A stretch of 64,000 nucleotides of DNA from Cereibacter azotoformans (GCA_017599285.1 JAGFXX010000001.1:1550001-1614000), one strand, 5' to 3'; shown: positions 1 to 9,419, counted from the stretch's first letter. The notes: generated by a model from the sequence alone, not told the origin. Numbers and translations: made by a program.

Positions 1-428
1 TGCCGGTCGAACATGATGTGGATGTAGGTCGTGCCGCCACAGTCCACCTCGCGGATCCCCCGCGGGCCGACGAGGTGCTTGGCCGCAACCAGCGCCTCGG
101 GCTCGTCGAAATGGATGTGCGTCCGATCGCGGGTGACCAGCAGACGGTGGTTCGGGCTGACCATCATGTCGCGGTCGGGCAGGTCCTGTCCGAGGCTCCC
201 TTTCTCGACCAGCACGGGTCTGAGGTGCGGATGGGCCAGAAGCAGCGCGTGATCGAGCCGGCGGCGGCTGATCCAGCGGATGGGCTGGATCCCGTTGTCG
301 CGGCTGATGACACGGTCGCCGACGGCGAGTTCTTCCACCGCCACCTCTCCCCGTGGCGTGGCGATCAGCGTGCCCGGCGTGAAGCAGGCAACAACGACCG
401 TGCCGGATTGGGACCTGGATTCACTCAT
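1..428 (-). CDS. Hint-domain protein, N-terminal part (cut by window edge)
   Basis: Reading leftwards from the ATG at 428 gives 142 residues before the window ends, so the gene is partial. Residues 15-30 contain CFTPGTLIATPRGEV, the classic start of a Hint (hedgehog/intein) module, with the nucleophile-like Cys15 at the usual junction position. Further on are GDRVISRDNG, IRWISRRRLD and VSPNHRLL, matching the Hint_2-type module common in Rhodobacterales. Family knowledge: these proteins are often secreted or surface proteins in which the Hint fold may act in autoprocessing, but most have no known function. The flanking part of the protein lies outside the window, so nothing can be said about its partner domain. 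Fold confident; biological role unknown. Confidence 0.8.
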   Translation of the reverse strand, partial: MSESRSQSGTVVVACFTPGTLIATPRGEVAVEELAVGDRVISRDNGIQPIRWISRRRLDHALLLAHPHLRPVLVEKGSLGQDLPDRDMMVSPNHRLLVTRDRTHIHFDEPEALVAAKHLVGPRGIREVDCGGTTYIHIMFDR

Positions 429-1066
429 GACACGCGATGCTCCGATACACCTCCAGCGCCTTTTCGCCGCCCGAAAGGGCCGGGTGATGCGGACCGGAAG
501 CCATCGGCTTCTGCTCCGGGCGTGGCTCACCGGAGCCGGCATGGCGCAATCTGAAATCCAACATTCTCAAAATGGGTCCGGCTTCTCGAGCCGCGCCTGA
601 AACTCCCGATCCGCACCCCGACCGATGGCCGACTGTCGCCGCCGCGAGGTCCGATCCCGCCAAGCCGGGACAGGAAAAACGTAGCGGCCTCCGCGGCTTG
701 CACAAAGGGAAAAGCGAAGGTCGGCTCGGCTGCGGGCTCCCGCGGAGCCTCGTGGCGAGGCGTTTCGCTGCAATTGCACAACCGCCAATGGCAAAATGTC
801 ACGCACTCGCCCGAAGGCTGGGAACACTCCCCTGCGCAGGATTGCACCAACCGAAGAAGGCGCTTGGCCTGTCCACCTTCCCCGGCGCCCCTGGCCGATC
901 GGCGCTTCGGCATCAAGAACTGCAACCGCAGCTCGCAAGATCGCGCGCGCACCGCCCTGGATGCAGACGAAAGAGGCGGATCACCCTGAGGTTGCGCGCC
1001 CGGCGTTGGGCGCGATTCGTGGCCACGCCGGCAGCGCGCATGATGGGTTGAGAACAAACCGGGATC
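429..1066. other. Intergenic, no gene recognised
   Basis: About 640 bases between the Hint gene and tRNA-Leu. Open frames on both strands here are Arg/Pro/Gly-rich with no recognisable motif and look like noise of GC-rich DNA. Moderately AT-rich patches near 545-575 and 765-800 could hold the promoter of the leftward Hint gene, but no clear -35/-10 pair was found. A 7-bp inverted repeat (CGCGCCC, loop of 6, GGGCGCG at 995-1014) lies just downstream of the leftward tRNA; it has no T-run, so a terminator role is only a guess. Confidence 0.5.
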
Positions 1067-1150
1067 TGGTGCGGCTGGTCGGACTCGAACCGACACTCCG
1101 TGAGGAAAGGGTGTTTGAGACCCCCGCGTCTACCATTCCGCCACAACCGC
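1067..1150 (-). tRNA. tRNA-Leu, anticodon CAA
   Basis: On the minus strand the sequence starts GCGGTTGTGGCGGAATGG and ends GAGTCCGACCAGCCGCACCA. It folds as a class II tRNA: 7-bp acceptor stem (GCGGTTG with CAGCCGC), D arm, anticodon stem GGGGT/ACCCT with loop CTCAAAC (anticodon CAA, reads UUG), a long variable arm, a T arm with GGTTCGAGTCC, and an encoded CCA. The long variable arm and CAA anticodon identify leucine. The first anticodon-stem pair is a G-T wobble. Confidence 0.95.
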
Positions 1151-1256
1151 ACGCGGGTCCGTTTAGCCTGCGCCCTCGCCCACGTCAATGTGGCGGTCCG
1201 GAGCCGCGATCAAGGGGTGCCAGCCCCCCCCGGCAGGCTGCGAACGTCGCGCACGG

Positions 1257-2096
1257 TCAGAGGCGGTCGGCGCCGAAGCTGTCGCAATCCACCAGCCTGC
1301 CAGAGCCGTAGCCCCTCTCGAACCAGCGCATCCGCTGCTCGGAGGTGCCGTGGGTGAAGGTGTGGGGCATCGGCACCCGCCCCGCCGCGCGCTGGAGCGT
1401 GTCGTCGCCGATCCGGCGCGCCGCGTTGATGGCCTCTTCGATGTCCCCCGGCTCAAGGCTGCCGAACTGCGCCTCGGCATGGCGGGCCCATATGCCCGAG
1501 AAGCAGTCGGCCTGCAGCTCGATCCGAACCGAGATCGCGTTGCTCTCGGCCTCGCCGACGCGGGCGCGCAGGGCGTTGGCCTCGTCGAGGATGCCCAGTT
1601 CGTTCTGCACATGATGCCCGATTTCATGCGCCACGACATAGGCGGCCGCAAAGTCGCCGCTGGCGCCCAACTGCCGCTCCATGGTCGCGAAGAAGGCGGT
1701 GTCGAGATAGGCCTTGCGGTCGAGCGGGCAGTAGAACGGGCCGGTCGCCCCGTTCGCCCCGCCACAGGGCGAGCCGGTGGCCTGAGAGAACAGCACCAGC
1801 ACCGGCGGCCGGTAACGGGCATCGAGCTGGTCGGCGAAAACCTGGGCCCAGACCTCCTCGGTGTCGGCGAGCGTCACCGAGACGAACTCCGCCGCCTCCT
1901 GATCCGCGGCCGAAAGTTCCCGCGGGGCCTGCGACCCCGTGGTGCCCTCGAGCAAGGGCGTGACATCGACGCCGAGCGCCCAACCGATCAGGAGCACCGC
2001 GAGAAACCCCGCCCCGCCGATCCCGCCGATGCTGCCCACGCGCGAGCGCCGCCGGTCCTCGATGTTCCGGCTGCCCCGCCGTCCGCGCCAGTCCAT
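1257..2096 (-). CDS. Neutral zinc metallopeptidase, YpfJ/KPN_02809 family
   Basis: A 279-residue protein. The N-terminus MDWRGRRGSRNIEDRR is the typical start of this family, which is why the ATG at 2096 was chosen over longer in-frame options. A glycine-rich transmembrane segment follows (about residues 24-42), leaving the rest outside the cytoplasm. The zinc motif HEIGHH is at about residues 155-160, and ELQADCFSGIWARH further on supplies the third-ligand region expected for this family. It lies between tRNA-Leu and dsbB, which is divergent. Substrate and physiological role are not known for this family. Length and motif order are intact, so it is probably active. Confidence 0.88.
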   Translation of the reverse strand: MDWRGRRGSRNIEDRRRSRVGSIGGIGGAGFLAVLLIGWALGVDVTPLLEGTTGSQAPRELSAADQEAAEFVSVTLADTEEVWAQVFADQLDARYRPPVLVLFSQATGSPCGGANGATGPFYCPLDRKAYLDTAFFATMERQLGASGDFAAAYVVAHEIGHHVQNELGILDEANALRARVGEAESNAISVRIELQADCFSGIWARHAEAQFGSLEPGDIEEAINAARRIGDDTLQRAAGRVPMPHTFTHGTSEQRMRWFERGYGSGRLVDCDSFGADRL

Positions 2097-2222
2097 TCCG
2101 ATTCTCCCTCGGCCATCTTCTGCACGAACTAGAACCGCCCGACCGCCCCGCCACTCTCGTTTCATCTTGACCGCCGCGGCCGCGCATGATGCAACCCGCG
2201 GGATCATGCCGGAGGTGCAGCG

Positions 2223-2687
2223 ATGACACGCAGGTTCCTGATGCTGGTGGCCGCCGCCGGGTCGGCCGGGCTGCTTCTCGGCGCGCTGGGGTTCCAGTTC
2301 TTCGTCGAGCTTCCGCCCTGCCCGCTGTGCATCTGGCAACGCTGGCCGCACGTTCTGGCCGTGCTGGCCGGGGCTGTCGCCGTCTTCCGTCCCGCCCCGA
2401 TTGTGGCGCTGGTGGGTGGCCTTGGCGCCGCGGCATCGGCCGCCATCGGCTTCTACCACGTGGGCGTCGAGCAGAAATGGTGGCTCGGCTTTGCCTCCTG
2501 CTCCACCGGCTCCATCGAGGGCATCTCGGCGGCGGATCTGCTCAATCCTGCGGTCGATCTCGGGCCGGTCGTGCGCTGCGACGAGATCGCCTGGCAGTTC
2601 ATCGGCATCTCGATGGCCGGGTGGAACGTGATCATCTCGGCCACACTCGCCGCCCTCTGGCTGGCCGCGGCCCTGCGGAAGGCATAG
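2223..2687 (+). CDS. dsbB: Disulfide bond formation protein DsbB
   Basis: A 154-residue inner-membrane protein with four predicted membrane segments. The CPLC motif is near residues 33-36, in the first periplasmic loop after FQFFVELPP, followed by IWQRWPH. Two more cysteines needed for electron transfer sit in the second loop (SCSTGS and VRCDE). By family knowledge DsbB reoxidises DsbA and passes electrons to quinone. The gene is divergent from the metallopeptidase gene and 67 bases upstream of the DUF1045 gene, without a clear operon signal linking them. Confidence 0.92.
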   Translation: MTRRFLMLVAAAGSAGLLLGALGFQFFVELPPCPLCIWQRWPHVLAVLAGAVAVFRPAPIVALVGGLGAAASAAIGFYHVGVEQKWWLGFASCSTGSIEGISAADLLNPAVDLGPVVRCDEIAWQFIGISMAGWNVIISATLAALWLAAALRKA

Positions 2688-2754
2688 GCTTGGCGCCCCT
2701 TCCTTCGCAGCCGCAGCGCGCTATGCTGAGGGATCGGCGAAGAGAGGGACGCGC

Positions 2755-3444
2755 ATGGAAGGTTTCTCGCGATACGCGATCTACTGGACGCCCGAGGGCC
2801 CGCTCGCCCGCTTCGGCCGGAGCTGGCTGGGGTGGGATCCGGTGACGGCCGAGCCGGTAGCCCATCCCGCGATCGAGGACCTGCCGCGCGATGTGGCCCT
2901 CATCACGCAGGCGCCACGCAAGTACGGCCTGCACGCCACGCTGAAGCCGCCGTTCCGGCTGGCCGACGGAGCGGACGTGACAGACCTTCACGCCGCGGTC
3001 GTGGCGCTCTGCCCCTATCTCGCGCCCGTGACCCTGCCCGGCCTTAAGCTCGACCGCATCGGCGGCTTTCTCGCACTGGTGCCTGCGGGCAATGAGGAAC
3101 CTCTCGCGGACCTCGCCGCCGAGGTGATGCGGGCGCTTGACGGTTTTCGCGCGCCGCTGACAGAGGCCGAACTCGCGCGCAGACGGCCCGAGCGGCTGAC
3201 ACCCCGGCAGCGCGGCCATCTGGCGGACTGGGGCTATCCCTACGTCTTCGACGATTACCGCTTTCACGTCACGCTGACGGGTGAACTGCCCGAAGCCGAG
3301 CTTGCCGAGGTGGTGACGGTGCTCGAGCCGCTGCTCGAGCCCATTCTGGCCGAGCCCGTGCGCATCGGCAGCCTCTGCCTCTTTGCCGAAGCCTCCGACG
3401 GCCGTTTCCGCATGCTCGAGCGGCTGCCGATCACCCGCTCGTGA
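2755..3444 (+). CDS. DUF1045 family 2H-phosphoesterase-like protein
   Basis: A 229-residue protein with the two short His-x-Thr motifs of the 2H phosphoesterase superfamily: HATLKPPF around residue 62 and HVTLTG around residue 171. The start MEGFSRYAIYWTPEGPLARFG is typical of the DUF1045 family, often annotated as a phosphonate metabolism protein because relatives sit in phn clusters. No phn gene is near here, so the copy is an orphan. A cyclic phosphodiester or similar nucleotide-like substrate is a reasonable inference; the actual substrate is unknown. Confidence 0.85.
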   Translation: MEGFSRYAIYWTPEGPLARFGRSWLGWDPVTAEPVAHPAIEDLPRDVALITQAPRKYGLHATLKPPFRLADGADVTDLHAAVVALCPYLAPVTLPGLKLDRIGGFLALVPAGNEEPLADLAAEVMRALDGFRAPLTEAELARRRPERLTPRQRGHLADWGYPYVFDDYRFHVTLTGELPEAELAEVVTVLEPLLEPILAEPVRIGSLCLFAEASDGRFRMLERLPITRS

Positions 3445-3448
3445 GGCG

Positions 3449-3889
3449 TCAGCACATGAGGGTGCCGGGCGCCGCGGCACGGCGACGCTCGCGGACCAGC
3501 TGCGCCGGCAGGCCAAGCGCCCAGTGAAGCCCGGCCAGCGCCAGCGCCGTCAGCATCGCCTCGCGCGGGGGCTGCGCGCCCAGCCAGATCAGCATCGGAA
3601 AGGTGAGCATGAGCGAGGTGGCCGCGCCCGAAAGAGAGCGCACGATCCAGGTGCCGGCCGGCCGCATGGTGTCGGGCCGGCGGGTCAGGTGCCAGTCGAA
3701 CCAGTCGAAGAGCAGGCGATGCAGGCCGGACCAGAGGAAGGCCACGGCGGCCACGGGCAGCACCACCGTCAGCGCCGCGCGCGCCGAAACGTCAAGGGCC
3801 AGACTGTAGAGCGGGATGGCAAGCGCCAGCGCCACCGCCTCGAAGAAGAGGGTCTGGAACAGGCGTCCGGCAAAGGAAGGCGAGGACAT
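3449..3889 (-). CDS. PACE-family multidrug efflux protein (paired BTP domains)
   Basis: A 146-residue protein with four membrane segments arranged as two similar halves. Each half opens with a pattern of the bacterial transmembrane pair domain: GRLFQTLFFEAVALALAIPLYS and, later, RSLSGAATSLMLTFPMLIW. The first half ends with LHRLLFDWFDWHL, a recognisable PACE signature. The ATG at 3889 is preceded by GGAG at a good distance; an upstream in-frame start would add six residues and has no ribosome site. Family members export biocides such as chlorhexidine and short-chain diamines. It converges with the DUF1045 gene, ending 4 bases from it. Confidence 0.8.
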   Translation of the reverse strand: MSSPSFAGRLFQTLFFEAVALALAIPLYSLALDVSARAALTVVLPVAAVAFLWSGLHRLLFDWFDWHLTRRPDTMRPAGTWIVRSLSGAATSLMLTFPMLIWLGAQPPREAMLTALALAGLHWALGLPAQLVRERRRAAAPGTLMC

Positions 3890-4053
3890 GGAAACTCCAA
3901 ACAACAAAAGAAAGGTCTCGTATCGGAGCGCGGACGGCGCTCCGCGGCCCTAATGGGACCTGTGCAACCCTTAGCAGCGGATCAGGAAAACCGATAGGCC
4001 CCTGTCGGGCCATCGGCGGATTTCAGCGCCGGAACCTGCCCGCGATCCGGTCG

Positions 4054-4221
4054 TCAGCGGCCCGCGCGGCGGGTTTTCTGCGCAGCCTTCCGCGCCAGCT
4101 TGGCCGCCGAACGCGCGCTGCGCGTGGGCCCGGGTGCCCCGAGGACGAGGTCCTGGGCCGCCCCGGCCGCGCGACCGAGGAAGAGGCGCCGGAGCCGGCT
4201 GACGAATGCGCGAGCGATCAT
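4054..4221 (-). CDS. Small basic protein downstream of scpB
   Basis: A 55-residue reading frame that starts 2 bases after the scpB stop, so it would be translated from the same message. It is rich in Arg, Lys and Ala, with a hydrophobic start (MIARAFVSRLRRLFLGRA) that could form an amphipathic helix, and a basic tail (KLARKAAQKTRRAGR). No family was recognised. In many alphaproteobacteria tatABC follows scpB; this frame does not look like TatA. Evidence is tight spacing and a sensible composition only. Confidence 0.45.
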   Translation of the reverse strand: MIARAFVSRLRRLFLGRAAGAAQDLVLGAPGPTRSARSAAKLARKAAQKTRRAGR

Positions 4222-4223
4222 GG

Positions 4224-4859
4224 TCAGTCCTCGAAGAGTTCGCTTTGTCCCGTCACCGGCTCGTCCTCGTCCGGCTGCCGCGCGCTGCCCGGCGGCGGAC
4301 GGTTGTCGAGCAGGCCCGCCGCGCGCAGTTCCTTGATCCCCGGCAGATCGCGCGCCGACTCGAGCCCGAAGTGATCGAGGAAGGTCTCGGTCACGACGAA
4401 GGTCACCGGGCGGCCGGGCGTCATGCGCCTGCGGCCGAACCGGATCCATTCCAGCTCGATCAGCTGGTCGATGGTGCCGCGACTGACGGCCACGCCGCGG
4501 ATCTCCTCGATCTCGGCGCGGGTGACGGGCTGGTGATAGGCCACGATGGCCAGCGTCTCGATCGCGGCGCGCGAGAGCTTCTTCTGCTCGACCGTCTCCT
4601 TGCGCATCAGGAAGCCCAGATCGGCGGCCGTGCGGAAGGCCCAGGCGTCGCCCACCCGCACCAGATGCACGCCGCGCCCCTCGTAGCGGCTGCGCAGATG
4701 CATCAGCGCCTCGGCCGGATCGCAGCCATGCGGCATCCGGGCCGCCAGCTCGGCCACCGTCACCGGATCGGCGGAGGCGAACAGGATCGCCTCGACCATC
4801 CGTTCCTGCTCGGCCATCACCGGCGCGTCGAACAGGCACTTTTCCGGCCGTTCGTTCAT
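4224..4859 (-). CDS. scpB: Segregation and condensation protein B
   Basis: A 211-residue protein made of two winged-helix domains, the usual layout for ScpB, the kite subunit that binds ScpA in the SMC-ScpAB complex. Recognisable stretches are VEAILFASADPVTVAELAAR near residue 24, TLAIVAYHQPVTRAEIEEIR in the second winged helix, and GRPVTFVVTETFLDHFGL. The start overlaps the scpA stop by one base (TGATG), indicating translational coupling. A C-terminal acidic tail ends in SELFED. Role: chromosome compaction and segregation. Confidence 0.93.
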   Translation of the reverse strand: MNERPEKCLFDAPVMAEQERMVEAILFASADPVTVAELAARMPHGCDPAEALMHLRSRYEGRGVHLVRVGDAWAFRTAADLGFLMRKETVEQKKLSRAAIETLAIVAYHQPVTRAEIEEIRGVAVSRGTIDQLIELEWIRFGRRRMTPGRPVTFVVTETFLDHFGLESARDLPGIKELRAAGLLDNRPPPGSARQPDEDEPVTGQSELFED

Positions 4860-5644
4860 CAGCCTTCCTTCCTGCGGATCAGGATGGGGGCGAAGGTCTC
4901 GCCCTGTCGGACCTCGATCTGGCCGCGCTTGGTCATCTCGAGGATCGCCGCGAAGTGGGCCGCGGTGGCCGAGCGGCGGCGCATCGGATGGCCGTCCCAG
5001 CCCTCGGGCAGATACGAGGTCAGCTCGCCCCAGTCGCCGAACCAGCCGAGCATTCCGCGCATCCGCTCCAGCGCCTGTTCCATGGTGAAGACATGGTGGC
5101 GGTCCATCACGAAGGGGCGGAACTCGTCGCGGGTGCGGATGCGGGCATAGGCGCGCATCAGGTCGATGAGGGTGACCGTGTAGCTGATCTGTCGGTGGCG
5201 CGTGACATCCTCGGGCAGGCCGCGGGCGAAGAAGTCCCGTCCCTTCTGGTCGCGCGCCATGAGCCGGGCGGCGGCATCGCGCATCGCCTCGAGCCGTTCG
5301 AGCTGAAAGGCCAGATGCGCGGCCAGTTCCTCGGCCGAAGGCCCCTCCTCGGTCGGGTCGGGGGGCAGCAGCAGCCGGCTTTTCAGATAGGCGAGCCAGG
5401 CCGCCATCACGAGATAATCGGCCGCAAGCTCGATCCGCAGTTGCCTGGCGTGGGTCACGAACAGCAGATACTGCTCGGCCAGCTTCAGGACCGAGATCCG
5501 GCGCAGGTCCACCTTCTGCGTGCGGGAGAGCGTCAGAAGCAGGTCGAGCGGGCCCTCGAACCCCTCGACATCGACGATCAGCGCCTCGGCCGCCAGCCGG
5601 TCCGCGACGCTGAGGACGGAGGTCTCTTCCCAACCGTCAGCCAT
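4859..5644 (-). CDS. scpA: Segregation and condensation protein A
   Basis: A 261-residue protein. The N-terminal FEGPLDLLLTLSRTQKVDL is the ScpA kleisin signature, followed by EQYLLFVTHAR and AADYLVMAAWLAYLKSRLLLP. ScpA bridges the two SMC heads and recruits ScpB. Two starts are possible, 5650 (MCMADG) and 5644 (MADG); 5644 is preferred because GGCGGG lies at a proper distance upstream. It overlaps the 3' end of nagZ by a few bases and the scpB start by one base, so the three genes are probably one transcript. Confidence 0.92.
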   Translation of the reverse strand: MADGWEETSVLSVADRLAAEALIVDVEGFEGPLDLLLTLSRTQKVDLRRISVLKLAEQYLLFVTHARQLRIELAADYLVMAAWLAYLKSRLLLPPDPTEEGPSAEELAAHLAFQLERLEAMRDAAARLMARDQKGRDFFARGLPEDVTRHRQISYTVTLIDLMRAYARIRTRDEFRPFVMDRHHVFTMEQALERMRGMLGWFGDWGELTSYLPEGWDGHPMRRRSATAAHFAAILEMTKRGQIEVRQGETFAPILIRRKEG

Positions 5645-6653
5645 GCACATGCCCGCCCAGAAGGCCGGCATGTTCGGCCTCGAGCGCCCGGCTGTCAACC
5701 GGCTCCGGCGGACGGCGCGCGGCAAGGGCCGCCCGCGCCCGGGCCAGCGTCGCCGCGCCCATGTCACCTGAGGCCAGGGCCACCGCGTCCATCTCGGCCA
5801 GATCGCCGTTGCAATGCAGCGCCAGATCGCAGCCGGCGGCGATGGCCGCGCCCGCGCGCGCGCCGATGCTGCCCGACAGCGCCTGCATCGAGAGATCATC
5901 GGTCATCAGAAGGCCGCCGAAGCCGATCTCGTCCCGGATCACCCGGATCATGGCGGGCGAGCAGGTCGCGGGCCGCTCGGCGTCATGGGCCGCAAAGATC
6001 ACATGAGCGGTCATGGCGAGCGGCAGGTCCGACAGCGCCCGGAACGGCGCGAAGTCGCTTTCGGCCAGCGTCTCGCGCCCGGCGGTCACGGTGGGCAGGT
6101 CGTGGTGCGTGTCGGCCGCGGCGCGACCGTGGCCCGGCAGGTGCTTCATCACCGGCAGGACGCCGCCCGCCAGATGCGCCTCGGCCACGGCACGCGCCAG
6201 ACGCGCCACGCGCGCCGCCTCGTCGGACAGGCAGCGGTTGGCGAGGAACGGGTGCGTGGCCGGGGTCAGGACATCGGCCACCGGAGCGCAGTTGCCGTCG
6301 ATGCCCACGGCGCGCAGCTCCTCCGCGATCAGCCGGTAGCGCAGCCAGAGCATCCGCTCGGCGCTCTCGCTCGCCTTGCCCACCGCCTCGAGGGGCGGCA
6401 GCCACTCGCGCCAGTGCGGCGCGCGCAGGCGCTGGACGCGCCCCCCCTCCTGGTCGATGAAGATCGGCGCGTCGCGCCCGACCGACCCGCGCAGATCGGC
6501 CGTCAGGGCCGAGACTTGCGCCGGGTTCTCGATGTTGCGCGCAAAGAGGATGAAGCCGAACGGATCAACCTGCCGGAAGAAGTGGCGCTCGGCGTCGGTC
6601 AGGGTGGGGCCGGAGCAGCCGAAGATCGTGGCCGACCGGCCGGCTTCGCTCAT
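5637..6653 (-). CDS. nagZ: Beta-N-acetylhexosaminidase NagZ
   Basis: A 338-residue GH3 enzyme. It carries the cytosolic NagZ motif KHLPGHGRAAADTHHDLP (general acid/base His-Asp loop) and the nucleophile region LLMTDDLSM. FIDQEGGRVQRLRAP, also typical, lies near residue 80. It has no signal peptide. NagZ removes GlcNAc from anhydromuropeptides during peptidoglycan recycling. The gene overlaps the upstream SPOR-protein gene by ATGA and the downstream scpA by several bases. Coupling of cell-wall recycling to scpAB is a common alphaproteobacterial arrangement. Confidence 0.93.
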   Translation of the reverse strand: MSEAGRSATIFGCSGPTLTDAERHFFRQVDPFGFILFARNIENPAQVSALTADLRGSVGRDAPIFIDQEGGRVQRLRAPHWREWLPPLEAVGKASESAERMLWLRYRLIAEELRAVGIDGNCAPVADVLTPATHPFLANRCLSDEAARVARLARAVAEAHLAGGVLPVMKHLPGHGRAAADTHHDLPTVTAGRETLAESDFAPFRALSDLPLAMTAHVIFAAHDAERPATCSPAMIRVIRDEIGFGGLLMTDDLSMQALSGSIGARAGAAIAAGCDLALHCNGDLAEMDAVALASGDMGAATLARARAALAARRPPEPVDSRALEAEHAGLLGGHVHG

Positions 6654-7606
6654 CGCAGCGCGACCGGAATGCAGGCGGTGTCCTCGGCCAGAAGCGCCGA
6701 GCAGAAGCGGCGTGCTTCGCCCTCATCCGCAAAGCCCGAGGCGCGGAGCCGGTAGAAGGTCCGCCCACCGCTCTGCGCGGTCTGGACCACGCGGCCCTTG
6801 TCGGTGATCAGGGCGCCGAAGCGGGAGGCGAGCTTGTCCCACTCGCGGCGCGCCGAATCCGCATCATCGAAGGCGCCGAGCTGGACGAGCCGCGTTCCGG
6901 CCGGGAGGGTCGAGGCGTCCACCTCGGTCGCGGCGACGGCGGCGGCGGGCGCAGCGGCCGGCGTGGCGGCGGCCGCGCGTGCGGACCGGGCCGGGCGCGG
7001 CGGCGGGATGGGCGAGCTGCGGATGGCGCCGGGCTCGGCCACCAGCGGCATGGTCTCTTCGACCGCGGCCTCGGGCTCCGGCGTGTCCGCAAGGGCCTCG
7101 GCAAGCGCGAGCTTCGTGGCATCCACGTCCAGGGCCGGAAGGTCCGTGCCGGCAAGGTCGGCGCCGTCATCCTCCTCCGCGACCTCGGGCAGGATCTCGG
7201 TCGTCGCCGCCAGACTTTCTTCGGCGGATGTGGCCGCAGTGGCCCCCGGCTGATCGAGGCCCGGCTCATCTTCCAGGGCAAGTTCCACCGGCTTGGGCGC
7301 CAGAACCAGCCGGTCCGGCGGCGGGGCCGCCGTGCCGGCCGCGGCCACATCATTGACGGCAAGCCCCTGATGGGCCGCGATCTCGCCGCCCGGATTGTCG
7401 GGAACGATGCGCATCGGCCCTTCCAGCGCGCGCACCACGGGGATGCCGTTCACGTCGCGCACCGCCAGCTTGTAACCCCAGATCGCAAGCCCGAGGATCA
7501 GCGCGATCGACGAGACGCCGCCTGCGATGTTGATCATGCGCTGGACCTTCGCAGGCCGCTGGGGGGCGTAATACCCCTCGAAGTCGTCGAAATCCACGTC
7601 CGCCAT
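6650..7606 (-). CDS. SPOR-domain membrane protein
   Basis: A 318-residue protein with a short cytoplasmic N-terminus (MADVDFDDFEGYYAPQRPAK), one membrane helix at about residues 28-47, a long Ala/Glu/Pro-rich periplasmic linker, and a C-terminal SPOR domain (TRLVQLGAFDDADSARREWD to the end). SPOR domains bind denuded glycan strands at the division septum, so a role in septal cell-wall metabolism is likely. The stop overlaps the nagZ start by ATGA. Upstream is argS, ending 71 bases away. Confidence 0.85.
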   Translation of the reverse strand: MADVDFDDFEGYYAPQRPAKVQRMINIAGGVSSIALILGLAIWGYKLAVRDVNGIPVVRALEGPMRIVPDNPGGEIAAHQGLAVNDVAAAGTAAPPPDRLVLAPKPVELALEDEPGLDQPGATAATSAEESLAATTEILPEVAEEDDGADLAGTDLPALDVDATKLALAEALADTPEPEAAVEETMPLVAEPGAIRSSPIPPPRPARSARAAAATPAAAPAAAVAATEVDASTLPAGTRLVQLGAFDDADSARREWDKLASRFGALITDKGRVVQTAQSGGRTFYRLRASGFADEGEARRFCSALLAEDTACIPVALR

Positions 7607-7676
7607 GCTCTGCCCCACTGCGCGCGGGGCACGCCCCGGCGCTGCTTGCCTGTTACGCCCCGGCGGATGCATGTTT

Positions 7677-9419
7677 TCAGCGCATTTCTTCGACCGGAGT
7701 GACCCCCAAGATACCCAAACCGGCGCAAATCACAACGCCTACGGCCCGGGCAAGGGCGATTTTCGCCTGTGAAACCACAGGATCGTCCTGCAGGAAGCGC
7801 AATCCCGGCTCATCGTTGCCGCGGTTCCACAGCCCGTGCAGGTCCGAGGAAAGCTCGTGCAGGTAGAAGGCGATGCGATGCGGCTCGTTCGTGCGGGCCG
7901 CGATCTCGACCAGCCGCGGCCATTCGGCCAGCTTGGCGATCAGCGCAATCTCGGCCGGATGGTCGAGCCGGTCGAGATCCGCGCCGGCCAGCGCCGCGTC
8001 GGCCACGTCCATCCCCTGCTCGCGCGCCTTGCGCAGCACCGAGTTGATCCGGGCATTGGCATACTGGACGTAGAAGACCGGGTTTTCCTTCGACTGTTCG
8101 AGCACCTTGTCGAAGTCGAAGTCCAGCGCGGCGTCGTTCTTGCGCGTCAGCATGACGAAGCGGGTGACGTCCGGCCCCACCTGCTCCACCACGTCGCGCA
8201 GCGTGACATAGGTGCCGGCGCGCTTCGACATCTTGAAGGGCTCGCCGTTCTTCCACAGCTTCACCAACTGGATCAGCTTGATGTCGAGCGGCACGCGCCC
8301 ATCCGACAACGCGGCCACGGCGGCCTTCATCCGCTTGACGTAGCCGCCATGGTCGGCGCCGAAGATATCGATCAGCTGGTCGAAACCGCGGGTCACCTTG
8401 TCGTAGTGATAGGCGATGTCGGGGGCGAAGTAGGTCCAGCTGCCGTCCGACTTCTTCACCGGCCGGTCCACGTCGTCGCCATGGGCGGTCGAGCGGAACA
8501 GGGTCTGCTCGCGCGGCTCCCAATCCTCGGGGGTCTTGCCCTTCGGCGGCTCCAGAACGCCTTCATAGATCAGACCCATGTCCTGCAGGCGCTGCAGCGC
8601 GGCCTCGATCTTGCCGGTCCCGTAGAGCGCCTTTTCCGAGGAATAGACATCCATCTCGACGCCGAGGGCGGCCAGATCCTCGCGGATCATCTGCATCATC
8701 ATCTCGGTGGCGAACTCGCGCACGTCGGTGAGCCAGAAGTGCTCGCCCTTGTCGAGCAGGCTGTCGCCATACTTCGCCTTCAGCGCCTCGCCCACCGGGA
8801 TCAGATAGTCGCCGGGGTAGAGCCCCTCGCGGATCTCGGGCTCGAGACCATGGGCCTCGCGGTAGCGTTCGTAGGCCGAGCGGGCCAGCACATCGACCTG
8901 CGCGCCGCCGTCGTTGATGTAATATTCCCGCGTCACGTCCCAGCCGGCGAAGACCAGAAGCCGCGCCAGCGCGTCGCCCACCACCGCACCGCGGACATGG
9001 CCCACATGCATCGGCCCCGTCGGGTTGGCCGAGACGAATTCGACGTTCACCCGCTGGCCCGCGCCGATGGTCGAGCGGCCGTAGGCGTCGCCCGCCTGCA
9101 GCACGCGGGCCACGAGGCCCTGCCAGACCGCCGGCCGCAGCCGCAGGTTGAGAAAGCCCGGCCCCGCCACCTCGGCCGACAGAATCCGAGGATCCGCCGC
9201 AAGCCGCGTGGCCAGCGCCTCGGCGATCGCGCGCGGCGGCTTGCCCGCGGGCTTGGCGAGCACCATCGCCGCGTTGGTGGCCATGTCTCCGTGGGCCGGA
9301 TCGCGCGGCGGCTCGACCGCGACGGCGGACAGGTCGAGCCCTGCGGGAAGCTCGCCCGCCTCGGCCATGGCGCCAAGCTCGGCGGTCACGAGAGAACGGA
9401 TTTCGGTGAAGAGGTTCAT
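7677..9419 (-). CDS. argS: Arginyl-tRNA synthetase
   Basis: A 580-residue class I synthetase. It has the HIGH-type motif in [20 protein letters not shown] and the KMSKR loop in [17 protein letters not shown], the additional N-terminal Arg-S domain (residues 1-90) and the C-terminal DALR anticodon-binding domain. It charges tRNA-Arg with arginine. The start [15 protein letters not shown] is the standard ArgS beginning; longer in-frame extensions are not credible. The gene lies between the SPOR protein and the holin/endolysin pair, all on the minus strand. Confidence 0.96.
   Translation of the reverse strand: MNLFTEIRSLVTAELGAMAEAGELPAGLDLSAVAVEPPRDPAHGDMATNAAMVLAKPAGKPPRAIAEALATRLAADPRILSAEVAGPGFLNLRLRPAVWQGLVARVLQAGDAYGRSTIGAGQRVNVEFVSANPTGPMHVGHVRGAVVGDALARLLVFAGWDVTREYYINDGGAQVDVLARSAYERYREAHGLEPEIREGLYPGDYLIPVGEALKAKYGDSLLDKGEHFWLTDVREFATEMMMQMIREDLAALGVEMDVYSSEKALYGTGKIEAALQRLQDMGLIYEGVLEPPKGKTPEDWEPREQTLFRSTAHGDDVDRPVKKSDGSWTYFAPDIAYHYDKVTRGFDQLIDIFGADHGGYVKRMKAAVAALSDGRVPLDIKLIQLVKLWKNGEPFKMSKRAGTYVTLRDVVEQVGPDVTRFVMLTRKNDAALDFDFDKVLEQSKENPVFYVQYANARINSVLRKAREQGMDVADAALAGADLDRLDHPAEIALIAKLAEWPRLVEIAARTNEPHRIAFYLHELSSDLHGLWNRGNDEPGLRFLQDDPVVSQAKIALARAVGVVICAGLGILGVTPVEEMR

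Noticed and set aside
995..1014. GC hairpin downstream of tRNA-Leu as a terminator
   Set aside because: Only 7 bp, no T-run on the relevant strand, and such inverted repeats are common in DNA this rich in GC.
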